A stretch of DNA of 11,333 nucleotides from JBOGEB01 sp050743125 (GCA_050743125.1 JBOGEB010000144.1:1-11333), one strand, 5' to 3'. Shown: positions 1 to 6,018, counted from the first letter of the stretch. A program made the numbers and translations. Notes: a model not told the origin generated them from the sequence alone.

Positions 1-441
1 ATGGAGCCAGAGCTGACCATCGGCGCGCTGAGCGAACGGACCGGGGTCGCGCCCTCCGCCCTGCGCTTCTACGAGGCCCAAGGCCTCATCCACGCCACCC
101 GCTCCGCCGGAGGCCAGCGCCGCTACGCCCGCGCCACCATCCGGCGGGTCTCGTTCATCCGCGTCGCTCAGCAGGTCGGCCTGAGCCTCGACGAGATCCG
201 CGCCGCGCTGGCCTCGCTGCCCCAGAGCCGCACGCCGAACCAGGAGGACTGGGAGCGCCTGTCCGCGTCGTGGCGTCCACGCATCGACGCTCAGATCGCC
301 GTGCTCGAGCGGCTGCGCGACCGGCTCCACGGGTGCATCGGCTGCGGCTGCCTGTCGCTGCGGACCTGCCAGCTCCTCAACCCCGACGACGAAGCCGCCG
401 GGCGTGGCCCCGGACCCCGATACATCCTCGACGACGACTGA
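1..441 (+). CDS. soxR: SoxR, MerR-family redox-sensing transcriptional activator
   Basis: A 146-aa MerR-family regulator. The N-terminal winged helix-turn-helix is clear (IGALSERTGVAPSALRFYE, about residues 7-25), followed by the dimerisation helix. Near the C-terminus the motif CIGCGCLSLRTC (about residues 112-123) gives the four cysteines in C-x2-C-x-C-x5-C spacing that hold the [2Fe-2S] cluster in SoxR and separate it from other MerR proteins. In the family, oxidation of this cluster by redox-active compounds or superoxide twists the bound DNA and activates promoters with an over-long spacer. The ATG is the first base of the window, so its ribosome site and promoter are not visible; the length fits the family. 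It converges on an ABC exporter whose upstream region carries a matching SoxR box, which suggests direct control with no SoxS intermediate, as is usual in actinobacteria. Confidence 0.93.
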   Translation: MEPELTIGALSERTGVAPSALRFYEAQGLIHATRSAGGQRRYARATIRRVSFIRVAQQVGLSLDEIRAALASLPQSRTPNQEDWERLSASWRPRIDAQIAVLERLRDRLHGCIGCGCLSLRTCQLLNPDDEAAGRGPGPRYILDDD

Positions 442-443
442 CC

Positions 444-466
444 CGGTCACGCCACCGCCGTGACCG
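444..466. terminator. Inverted repeat between convergent soxR and ABC genes
   Basis: A perfect 8-bp inverted repeat (CGGTCACG / CGTGACCG) with a 7-nt loop lies just after the soxR stop and covers the last codons and stop of the converging ABC gene. Its place between two convergent genes suggests a bidirectional terminator. Neither side has a clear T-tract, so the function is inferred. Confidence 0.35.
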
Positions 467-2327
467 TCCCCTCGGCGAACTGCGTGCGGTACAGCTCGGC
501 GTAGCGCCCGTCGGCGGCGAGGAGCTGGGTGTGCGTGCCCCGTTCGACGACCCGGCCGTCCTCGATCACCAGGATGGCGTCGGCGGCCCGGATCGTGGAG
601 AGCCGGTGGGCGATGACAAGGGCGGTGCGCCCGGCGAGGGCAGCGACGAGCGCCTCCTGCACGGCGACTTCGGACTCGGAGTCGAGGTGGGCGGTCGCCT
701 CGTCGAGGATCACCACTCGGGGCCTGGCGAGCAGGAGCCGAGCGATCGTCAGCCGCTGACGCTCGCCGCCCGAGAGCCGGTAGCCGCGCTCGCCGACGAC
801 GGTGTCGAGCCCGTCGGGCAACGACCTGACCAGGGCGGCCAGCCGGGCGCTGCTCAGGGCGTCCCACAGCTCGCCGTCGTCGGCGTCGGGCGCGGCGTAG
901 CGCAGGTTGGCCCGGATCGTGTCGTGGAACAGGTGCCCGTCCTGGGTGACCACGCCGACCGTGCCGCGGATGGCGTCGAACGACAGCTCGCGCACGTCGA
1001 CGCCTGCCAGGCGCACGGCACCGGCATCGACGTCGTAGAGCCGGGGCACCAGCGACACGAGGGTCGACTTGCCGGCGCCGGAGGGCCCGACGAGCGCCAC
1101 CGTCTGGCCCGGTCCGACCCGGAACGACACGCCGTGCAGGACCTCCTCGCCAGCCCGGTCGTCGAGGATGGCCACCTCCTCCAGCGACGCGAGCGACACC
1201 TGCTCCGCCGAGGGGTAGCGGAAGCGGACGTCCTCGAGCTCGACCGACACCGGGCCGTCGGGCACCTGCTTCGGGTCCGGGTGCTCCGCGATGAACGGCA
1301 CGATGTCGAGCACCTCGAAGACCCGTTCGAAGCTGACCAGCGCCGTCACGACATCGAGACGGGCGGTGGCCAGGGCGGTCAGCGGCGCGTAGAGCCGGTT
1401 CAGCAGCAGGGTCATCGTCACGACCCTGCCCGCGTCGAGGTCGCCCTGCAGCACCAGGTAGCCGCCGAGCCCGTAGATGAGCGCCTGGGCCAGCCCCGAG
1501 ACCAGTATCAGTGCCCGGAAGAACACCTCCATGGCCATAGCGGACCGCACGCCGATGTGGCTCACCCGGGCCGCCCGGCGGCCGAACTCGCCGGCCTCCT
1601 CGCGGGGCCGTCCGAACAGCTTGACCAGCGTGGCCCCCGGCGCCGAGAACCGTTCGGTCACCTGTGACGTCATGGCGGCGTTGTGCGCGGACGCCTCCCG
1701 TTCGAGCAGGCCGACCTTGGCGCCGACCCGACGGGCCGGGATCACGAACATCGGCAGCAGCACGAGCGCCAGCACGGTGAGCTGCCACGAGAGCCGGACC
1801 ATCACCGCCAGCGTCAGGACCAGGGCGATGAGGTTGGTCACCACCCCGGAAAGCGCGGAGGTGAACGCGCGCTGGGCCCCGATCACGTCGTTGCTCAGGC
1901 GGCTGACCAGGGCACCCGTGTGCGTCCGGGTGAAGAACGCCACCGGCATGCTCTGCACGTGCTCGAACACCCGGCGGCGCAGGTCCAGGATGAGCCCCTC
2001 GCCGAGCCGCGACGACGCGAGCCGCTCGAGCAGGCCGACCCCTGCATCAACGAGCGCGATCGCGGCGATCAGCACGGCCAGGCCGACCACGACGCCGATG
2101 TCCCGGTGATCGACGATGGCGTCGACGGCCCGCCCGGCCAGCACCGGCGAGGCGACGCCGAGCACGGCAGAGACCGTGGCGAGCACGAGGAACGACACGA
2201 TCGTGCGCCCGTGCGGCCGGGCGAACGCCGCCACCCGCCGCAGTGTGGCCCGGCTGACGAATCGGCGACGTCCGCCGTCCTGCTGCATGGCGCTCTCCAG
2301 CGCCATCCACATGCTGAACTCGCTCAC
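447..2327 (-). CDS. ABC exporter half-transporter (fused membrane and ATPase domains)
   Basis: A 626-aa type IV (MDR-like) ABC half-exporter, expected to dimerise in the cytoplasmic membrane and export a hydrophobic substrate that cannot be named from sequence. The N-terminal half (about residues 40-335) has the usual six hydrophobic segments. The ATPase half has an aromatic A-loop residue (FRYPS, about 369-373), Walker A GPSGAGKS (414-421), Q-loop Gln462, signature LSGGERQ (518-524), Walker B VVILDEA (538-544) and switch His574. Between the A-loop and Walker A there is an extra stretch of about 20 residues (around 375-395). All catalytic residues are present, so both sites of a homodimer should be active. 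The start is GTG at 2327, the first start after an in-frame stop 12 codons upstream; ATG codons at residues 6 and 8 are alternatives because the ribosome site is weak. A SoxR-type promoter upstream points to induction by redox-active compounds. Confidence 0.9.
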   Translation of the reverse strand: MSEFSMWMALESAMQQDGGRRRFVSRATLRRVAAFARPHGRTIVSFLVLATVSAVLGVASPVLAGRAVDAIVDHRDIGVVVGLAVLIAAIALVDAGVGLLERLASSRLGEGLILDLRRRVFEHVQSMPVAFFTRTHTGALVSRLSNDVIGAQRAFTSALSGVVTNLIALVLTLAVMVRLSWQLTVLALVLLPMFVIPARRVGAKVGLLEREASAHNAAMTSQVTERFSAPGATLVKLFGRPREEAGEFGRRAARVSHIGVRSAMAMEVFFRALILVSGLAQALIYGLGGYLVLQGDLDAGRVVTMTLLLNRLYAPLTALATARLDVVTALVSFERVFEVLDIVPFIAEHPDPKQVPDGPVSVELEDVRFRYPSAEQVSLASLEEVAILDDRAGEEVLHGVSFRVGPGQTVALVGPSGAGKSTLVSLVPRLYDVDAGAVRLAGVDVRELSFDAIRGTVGVVTQDGHLFHDTIRANLRYAAPDADDGELWDALSSARLAALVRSLPDGLDTVVGERGYRLSGGERQRLTIARLLLARPRVVILDEATAHLDSESEVAVQEALVAALAGRTALVIAHRLSTIRAADAILVIEDGRVVERGTHTQLLAADGRYAELYRTQFAEGTVTAVA

Positions 2328-2395
2328 GATCTCGACCGCTCTCGATGGACGTGCGGCTGGGGGTCAACGGACGTCGGGATGCTGAGCACGCGCAT
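2324..2395 (-). CDS. Possible second leader ORF upstream of the ABC exporter
   Basis: A 23-codon ORF (starting MRVLSIPTSV) whose ATG overlaps the stop of the preceding tiny ORF as TGATG and whose own TGA overlaps the exporter's GTG start as GTGA. About 19 of 23 sense codons end in G or C, as in real genes here. The two overlaps would allow translation to pass by coupling into the exporter, whose own ribosome site is poor. Chance overlaps in GC-rich DNA are not rare, and I recognise no family. Confidence 0.35.
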   Translation of the reverse strand: MRVLSIPTSVDPQPHVHRERSRS

Positions 2396-2466
2396 CACGG
2401 AGCCGCTCGCACGTACCAGCACACAGTCGAAGCCTTCGCGGCAAGCTGCAGAGGGTTCTCGGGCAC
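2395..2466 (-). CDS. Possible first leader ORF in the ABC exporter 5' leader
   Basis: A 23-codon ORF starting at GTG and ending with Cys-Trp-Tyr-Val-Arg-Ala-Ala-Pro. It is preceded by GAAAGGA, 6 nt before the GTG, a better ribosome site than that of the exporter. It lies about 25 nt after the predicted start point of the SoxR-type promoter and runs by TGATG into the next tiny ORF. An ATG at 2473 in another frame is too close to the ribosome site to compete. It could be a leader peptide for attenuation or coupling, or chance. Confidence 0.35.
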   Translation of the reverse strand: MPENPLQLAAKASTVCWYVRAAP

Positions 2467-2498
2467 TGCACATCCTTTCGAGCTTCGACGACGGTACG

Positions 2499-2529
2499 AC
2501 GGTACTACCTCAAGTTCACTTTAAGTCAA
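2499..2529 (-). promoter_or_regulatory. SoxR-box promoter with 19-bp spacer, reading to the ABC exporter
   Basis: On the - strand a -35 box TTGACT (2529-2524) and a -10 box TACCGT (2504-2499, fits TANNNT) are separated by 19 bp instead of 17. This long spacer is the hallmark of promoters activated by MerR-family proteins. The spacer carries the operator: on the + strand CCTCAAGTTCACTTTAAG (2508-2525) matches the 18-bp E. coli soxS box CCTCAAGTTAACTTGAGG at 15 positions, as I recall that box. One half (CTTGAGG read on the - strand) is perfect and the other is degenerate. The start point would be near 2492, giving a leader of about 165 nt to the exporter start. Confidence 0.75.
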
Positions 2530-2605
2530 GACCCGAGGCCGAGCGTGCCTGACGTCACCGGGAAGCCCCGCCGTGCCCGTCCGCTGGCCGCCGCGGACCA
2601 GCGCA

Positions 2606-2630
2606 ACCTGTCACAGGTACGGCGTACTGT
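2606..2630 (+). promoter_or_regulatory. Palindromic operator candidate and -10 box before the Cys-cluster gene
   Basis: ACCTGTCACAGGT (2606-2618) is a perfect 6-1-6 palindrome. It is followed by TACTGT (2625-2630), a TANNNT -10 candidate, which puts the palindrome over the -35/spacer region, where a repressor or activator would bind. No good -35 hexamer is visible. The start point would be near 2637, leaving a leader of about 26 nt with a good ribosome site. Binding protein unknown. Confidence 0.4.
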
Positions 2631-2662
2631 CGCCTCATGCCCGCTCGAGAGAGGAGAACACC

Positions 2663-3000
2663 GTGAAGGTACTGGTTGCCACCCGTGAGACCCAGGGTTT
2701 TCGTGCCGACGACTACTGTTGGACGGTCGAAGGCGAGCTGGTCAGGCTGCCGGGTCTGACCTGCGACTGTCCGGACTGTGGCTGTGATCGTGGGATGGCC
2801 GGGTTGAGCAGCTCGCGGGCGACCACGACCGCGAAGGTGGTCAACCGTGAGGACCTGGACCCGCGGACCTACGGCGCCCTGCTGTGCGACGCGCTGACCC
2901 GTGAGGGTTGGGTTTCCAGCCGTGGGATGAGCGAGGAGGAGGCGCACGAGTGGGCTCGGGAGCATCTGGAGTTCGCCGCCTTCTTCGCCGAAGGCGCGGT
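2663..3000 (+). CDS. Small Cys-cluster protein of unknown function (5' part, runs into gap)
   Basis: The GTG start at 2663 is preceded by GAGAGGAG 6 nt upstream, a strong ribosome site. The 112 codons before the assembly gap begin with KVLVATRETQGFRADDYCW and contain a tight cysteine cluster, CDCPDCGCDRG (about residues 33-43), then GLSSSRATTTAKVV, then a C-terminal acidic helix (GMSEEEAHEWAREHLEF). This looks like a small conserved actinobacterial protein of unknown function that I believe I have seen before, but I cannot give a reliable family name. The cysteines could bind a metal or respond to redox. The gap is probably artificial: bases 2874-3000 recur exactly after it, so the gene should be read as 2663-3000 followed directly by 3228 onward. 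The protein upstream of position 3000 is reliable; its end is not. Confidence 0.7.
2874..3000. repeat. 127-bp direct repeat, copy 1 (contig end overlap)
   Basis: These 127 bases are repeated without mismatch at 3101-3227, directly on the other side of the run of Ns. Both copies lie at the very edges of the gap. This is the pattern left when two contigs ending on the same 127-mer are scaffolded instead of merged. Confidence 0.95.
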
Positions 3001-3100
3001 NNNNNNNNNNNNNNNNNNNNNNNNNNNNNNNNNNNNNNNNNNNNNNNNNNNNNNNNNNNNNNNNNNNNNNNNNNNNNNNNNNNNNNNNNNNNNNNNNNNN
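3001..3100. other. Assembly gap of exactly 100 Ns
   Basis: A round-number run of Ns, the usual placeholder for a gap of unknown length. The flanking 127-bp overlap suggests that the true gap length is negative, so no sequence is missing if the join is right. Confidence 0.99.
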
Positions 3101-3227
3101 GCGCCCTGCTGTGCGACGCGCTGACCCGTGAGGGTTGGGTTTCCAGCCGTGGGATGAGCGAGGAGGAGGCGCACGAGTGGGCTCGGGAGCATCTGGAGTT
3201 CGCCGCCTTCTTCGCCGAAGGCGCGGT
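3101..3227. repeat. 127-bp direct repeat, copy 2 (contig start overlap)
   Basis: Exact copy of 2874-3000, offset by 227 bases, starting at the first base after the Ns. It encodes the same segment of the Cys-cluster protein in the same frame (ALLCDALTREGW to AFFAEGA). Confidence 0.95.
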
Positions 3228-3420
3228 GGGGGGCCGGGCGCCCGACCTGGCAGCGTTTTGTGCGCGAGGCGTTTCGACGATCTCGAGGGCCGCTGCGGGA
3301 CCGACGAGCCCGCGGTGCGCCCCGCGCGCCGGTCTACGCCGACGACGCAAGGGTGCGGCTGGTCCAGGGGACCGGAAGCTCGCCGAGCTGGACGCCCACC
3401 GCGACCTGCTCGTCAGGTGA
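3101..3420 (+). CDS. Small Cys-cluster protein of unknown function (3' part, after gap)
   Basis: Continues the gene that starts at 2663. After collapsing the duplicated 127 bp, the joined frame stays open to TGA at 3418-3420 and would give about 176 aa. Only the part up to about 3227 looks like the protein. The remaining 60 or so residues (VGGRAPDLAAFCARGVS onward) are Arg/Ala/Gly-rich, resemble an out-of-frame translation, and overlap the frame-jumping remnant described below. The natural end of the protein may therefore have been lost by recombination or frameshift at about 3227, or the scaffold may have joined the wrong contig. Confidence 0.45.
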
Positions 3421-3866
3421 TCGCCAGCACGTCGAGCGGGCGCTGCACGTCCTGCGCCAGGCCGAGCGCGCGTCCGTGATGCCCGACGGCTTCGGCGACT
3501 GGTCAGGCCAGCGCTTCCTGCACCTCCGCTTCACCGGCCCGAGCGCGACGAGGAGCGAAATGTTCACCCGGCTGGTCGGCATGGTCGACGCGATGGGCCG
3601 CCGAAGGCTGCGGCCCGAGGGACCGGGTGCTGGTGCAGGGCGCCACCCACGCAGCGGTCGGCCAGCGCGGTTTCGCGGTCACGACCCTCGCGCCGGCCCC
3701 CACCCTGCGCGCCGAACGTGTCCCGGTCAGCACTTGGCGACGTGAAGGGTCGATGAAACTCGTCGGACTGATTCGCGCCCGCATCGACAGCGCGGACCCC
3801 GTCGAGCTGGCGACCGTCGATACACGATCAACCGCTACTCGTAGCACTGCTACTCACTCACCATGA
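3245..3866 (+). pseudogene. Frame-jumping remnant of an unidentified gene
   Basis: Protein-like segments follow one another on the + strand in different frames: TWQRFVREAF, then FDDLEGRCGTDEP, then RAPVYADDARVRLVQG, then DRKLAELDAHRDLLVR, then a long stretch including MPDGFGDWSGQRFLHLRF and MFTRLVGMVDAM, then WAAEGCGPRDRVLVQGATHA and RAERVPVSTWRREG, ending at a stop at 3864-3866. No single frame holds them all; at least four shifts are needed. This is what a decayed gene looks like. The last part faintly recalls the C-terminal region of large coiled-coil SMC-like ATPases, just before their ABC signature, but that is memory-based and weak. Upstream domains are missing. Sequencing error is a less likely cause, since the neighbouring core genes show no such damage. 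Confidence 0.5.
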
Positions 3867-4205
3867 GCCTCCGCGGTGGTCTGCGCGTCGCGCGCAGACC
3901 TCGCGGCCCTCCTTTTGGCCTTCTTCTCCGCTCGTGGCGCTTGCTCCTCGATCGACACGACGACCTCGGGCTGCTCCCGACCGAAACGCTTGCGGTACAG
4001 GTGCTCGATGAACTCGGGCAGTGGCAGCTTCCAAGGCTCCTGGCCGTGGTTGTCGATCTTGCCGAGCTTCTTCGGGTTCAGCCCGAGTTCGCGCGCCATC
4101 TGCACGTGCGCGTTCGACAGCCGGTGCCGTCTGCGCGCCTCGATCCAGGGCGAGTTGTCCTGTGGAAAAGCCCTCGTCTCCTTATTCGTTGTCGGTCGCG
4201 GGCAT
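3854..4205 (-). pseudogene. Small conserved-looking protein of unknown function, probable 5' frameshift
   Basis: The main frame encodes NKETRAFPQDNSPWIEARR, then HVQMARELGLNPKKLGKIDN, HGQEPWKLPLPEFIEHLYRK, and a Lys/Arg/Ala-rich tail ending AHGE. The coding quality is good and it resembles short bacterial proteins of about 100 aa with unknown function. No ATG, GTG or TTG lies in frame near the expected N-terminus. An ATG at 4205 in another frame reads MPATDNE then stops, and removing one A (4189-4190, in GACAACG) would join it as MPATDTNKETRAF. A one-base frameshift is the simplest reading. Otherwise translation must begin inside, at the GTG or ATG of HVQMARE. Its 3' end overlaps the tail of the converging remnant by 13 bp. 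Confidence 0.5.
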
Positions 4206-4254
4206 ACGGCGTGGCACGGCGCCGGGGGAAGATGAGACCTGGCTCTGCGGACAG

Positions 4255-4467
4255 CTACGGTGGGGCGGCCGGCGCCTCCCAGGTCTGGCGGCGGGCTTGC
4301 GCCTCTGCCAGGGAGGTGTTTCGGTGGATCCCGCGAGGAGGGGTCCAGGGCCGCAGCCTTCGGCACAGCTCACACAACGCGAAGGCGGCCCGCAGGTTGT
4401 CCCCGTCGAGCGGCGCTGCTGGAGGGCGCTCAGCCTCCCCAATATGCCGGAGCTTGCGCAGCGACAT
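4255..4467 (-). CDS. 70-aa protein of unknown function, coupled to nucleotidyltransferase remnant
   Basis: A 70-aa ORF starting MSLRKLRHIGEAERPPAAPL and containing FALCELCRRLRPW. The ATG overlaps the upstream gene's TGA as TGATG and is preceded by GAGGAGG within 5 nt, a strong ribosome site, so translational coupling is likely. No membrane segment or catalytic motif is visible; two cysteines sit close together (C-x2-C). The overlap with a nucleotidyltransferase-like gene suggests that it was the second gene of that pair, perhaps a partner protein. I cannot assign a family. The frame looks intact, whereas its upstream partner does not. Confidence 0.5.
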   Translation of the reverse strand: MSLRKLRHIGEAERPPAAPLDGDNLRAAFALCELCRRLRPWTPPRGIHRNTSLAEAQARRQTWEAPAAPP

Positions 4468-4757
4468 CAGTCCTCCTCGCTCAGCCCGAACCGCTTGCGA
4501 ATCCATTCGGCGTCCACGTGGTCTTGCGGCCTGACTGTGTCGCGCTTCATCGCGTACAGCATGCGCGGCGTCGCCACCCGCACGGTGACGCCGTCGACCG
4601 TCATCTCCTCGGACTCGACGTCGTTGAACTGGAAGGTCTCGCCCAGCCGTGCGATCAAGTCGATGACGAAGGCGCCGTGGGGTGGACCGTACTGGATGAC
4701 CGGATACGCCCCGGCAAGGTCTTCGCTCGAGATCTGCTCGATGCTGTCAACTGAGCG
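4467..4757 (-). pseudogene. C-terminal fragment of a nucleotidyltransferase-like protein
   Basis: The frame is open from the base after the rplA stop codon to TGA at 4467 and encodes about 96 residues, including YPVIQYGPPHGAFVIDLIAR, VRVATPRMLYAMKRDTVRPQ and AEWIRKRFGLSEED. The pattern (a variable-residue segment, then V-A-T-P-x-x-L-Y-x-M-K-R-x-T-V-R-P, then D-A-x-x-I/L-R-x-R-F-G-L) is that of the C-terminal part of AbiEii-like or related nucleotidyltransferases, from general recall. The N-terminal catalytic part (GGxA...D-x-D) is absent, and there is no start codon before TTG at 4658, which lies inside the conserved segment. It is therefore best seen as a 5'-truncated remnant brought next to rplA by a deletion or insertion. 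If expressed, it would be by read-on from the ribosomal operon. Confidence 0.6.
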
Positions 4758-5474
4758 TCAGGCTGCGGGCTCCTCCCAGAGATCCTTCGTCCTGGTCGGA
4801 TCGAGGCGGATGCTCGGGCCCTGGGAGGTCGAGACGTGGACCGTACGGATGTACCGGCCCTTGGCAGCGGCGGGCCTGACACGGACGAGCTCCTCGATCA
4901 CCGCGGCGTAGTTCTCCACGAGTTTGCGCGGCTCGAAGGACGCTTTGCCGAGCACGAGGTGGACGTTCGCCTGCCGGTCGGAGCGGTAGTCGACCTTGCC
5001 AGCCTTGATCTCGGCGACCGCCTTGCCGACGTCCGTCGTGACGGTGCCGGTCTTCGGGTTCGGCATGAGGCCGCGCGGTCCGAGGATCTTTCCGAAACGA
5101 CCAAGTTTGCCCATCTGGTCTGGCGTCGCGACGACTGCGTCGAACGCGAGGTTCCCCGCCTGGATCATCGGGATGAGCTCGTCGGGGCCGACGATGTCCG
5201 CGCCGGCGTCAAGCGCCTCGGTGGCTTTCGGCCCTTCCGCGAACACTGCCACCCGCACGGTCTTGCCGATCCCATGGGGCAGCGCGACCGACCCGCGGAC
5301 GATCTGGTCCGCCCTGCGCGGGTCGATGCCGAGCTGGACCGCGAGGTCGACCGTCGGGTCGTAGCTGACCGTCGCAGTCTGCTTCACGAGCGTGAACGCC
5401 TCAGTGGGGCTGTAGAGACGGTCGCGGTCAATCTTCGCCGCCGCGACCTCGTAACGCTTGCCGCGCTTGACCAT
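4758..5474 (-). CDS. rplA: 50S ribosomal protein L1
   Basis: A 238-aa protein of normal L1 length. It binds the L1 stalk of 23S rRNA and helps release deacylated tRNA from the E site; in many bacteria it also represses its own operon by binding the mRNA. Recognisable blocks are KRGKRYEVAAAKIDRDRLYS at the start, the loop ILGPRGLMPNPKTGTVT, and VDYRSDRQANVHLVLGKASF. The ATG at 5474 is chosen because GGAGGGG lies 6 nt upstream; a longer frame to 5510 has no support. It follows rplK with 84 bp between. Downstream, where some bacteria have rplJ-rplL, there is instead a nucleotidyltransferase remnant; separation of rplA from rplJ is common in actinobacteria. Confidence 0.97.
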   Translation of the reverse strand: MVKRGKRYEVAAAKIDRDRLYSPTEAFTLVKQTATVSYDPTVDLAVQLGIDPRRADQIVRGSVALPHGIGKTVRVAVFAEGPKATEALDAGADIVGPDELIPMIQAGNLAFDAVVATPDQMGKLGRFGKILGPRGLMPNPKTGTVTTDVGKAVAEIKAGKVDYRSDRQANVHLVLGKASFEPRKLVENYAAVIEELVRVRPAAAKGRYIRTVHVSTSQGPSIRLDPTRTKDLWEEPAA

Positions 5475-5558
5475 GTGGTTCCCCTCCTGTGGTGATTGGC
5501 GGGCGCCCATGCGGACGTCCTCCCACGGAACTGTGAGCGTAGCGGGACCGTGACGCGG

Positions 5559-5984
5559 TCACTCGACGACCGTAAGACCCATGCTGCGGGCGGTGCCCTC
5601 GATGATTCTCATCCCGGCATCGACGTCGTCAGCGTTGAGGTCCGGGAGCTTGCGCTCGGTGATCTCCCGAACAGCCGCCCTGGACACCGTCCCGACCTTG
5701 CTCCGGTTCGGCTCGCCGGAGCCCTTCTCGACTCCCGCCGCCTTGAGCAGCAGCGACGCCGCCGGCGGAGTCTTCGTGACGAACTTGAACGAGCGGTCCT
5801 CATAGATCGTGATCTCGGCCGGGATCAGCTCTCCGCGCAAGGCGGCGGTCTGCTCGTTGTACGCCCGGCAGAACTCCATGATGTTCACCCCGTGCTGGCC
5901 CAGGGCCGGACCCACGGGGTAGGCGGGCGTGGCCTCACCCGCCTTGAGCTCCATCTTCATCGTGACCATGACTTTTTTTGCCAT
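5559..5984 (-). CDS. rplK: 50S ribosomal protein L11
   Basis: A 141-aa protein matching L11 over its whole length: the N-terminal PAYPVGPALGQHGVNIMEFC segment and the C-terminal rRNA-binding domain with KVGTVSRAAVREITERKLPD and a glycine-rich end (MRIIEGTARSMGL). L11 forms the GTPase-associated centre with 23S rRNA helices 43-44 and is needed for RelA activation and for thiostrepton binding. The ATG at 5984 has GGGGAAGGA about 7 nt upstream. It is the first of the L11-L1 pair and follows nusG by 54 bp, where a short palindrome lies. Confidence 0.98.
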   Translation of the reverse strand: MAKKVMVTMKMELKAGEATPAYPVGPALGQHGVNIMEFCRAYNEQTAALRGELIPAEITIYEDRSFKFVTKTPPAASLLLKAAGVEKGSGEPNRSKVGTVSRAAVREITERKLPDLNADDVDAGMRIIEGTARSMGLTVVE

Positions 5985-6018
5985 ACGAGGGTTCCTTCCC
6001 CATCCGGGGGTCTTTCGG

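Noticed and set aside
270..1667. A 465-codon open frame on the + strand opposite the ABC exporter
   Set aside because: It is the antisense shadow of a GC-rich gene; its translation is Arg/Gly/His-rich with no domain, while the - strand shows every ABC motif.
2324..2473. A single 49-codon leader ORF from ATG at 2473 to the exporter start
   Set aside because: The ribosome site touches the ATG with no spacing; the GTG at 2466 is spaced properly, so the two-ORF reading is preferred.
2550..2557. TGACGTCA palindrome upstream of the Cys-cluster gene
   Set aside because: An 8-bp palindrome is expected by chance at this scale and it has no useful position relative to either promoter.
2874..3227. A real tandem duplication inside the Cys-cluster gene
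   Set aside because: Zero mismatches, copies abutting the Ns exactly, and a length of 127 fit a k-mer overlap between contigs far better than biology.
4206..4366. N-terminal extension to 4366 of the small NSPWIEARRRH protein
   Set aside because: It overlaps the 70-aa gene and its translation is Pro/Arg-rich and unlike the rest; a frameshift at the natural start explains the missing start codon better.
4467..5474. L1-nucleotidyltransferase fusion through readthrough of the rplA TGA
   Set aside because: The frame match has a one-in-three chance, the L1 end is normal, no readthrough context is seen, and the downstream part lacks its catalytic domain.
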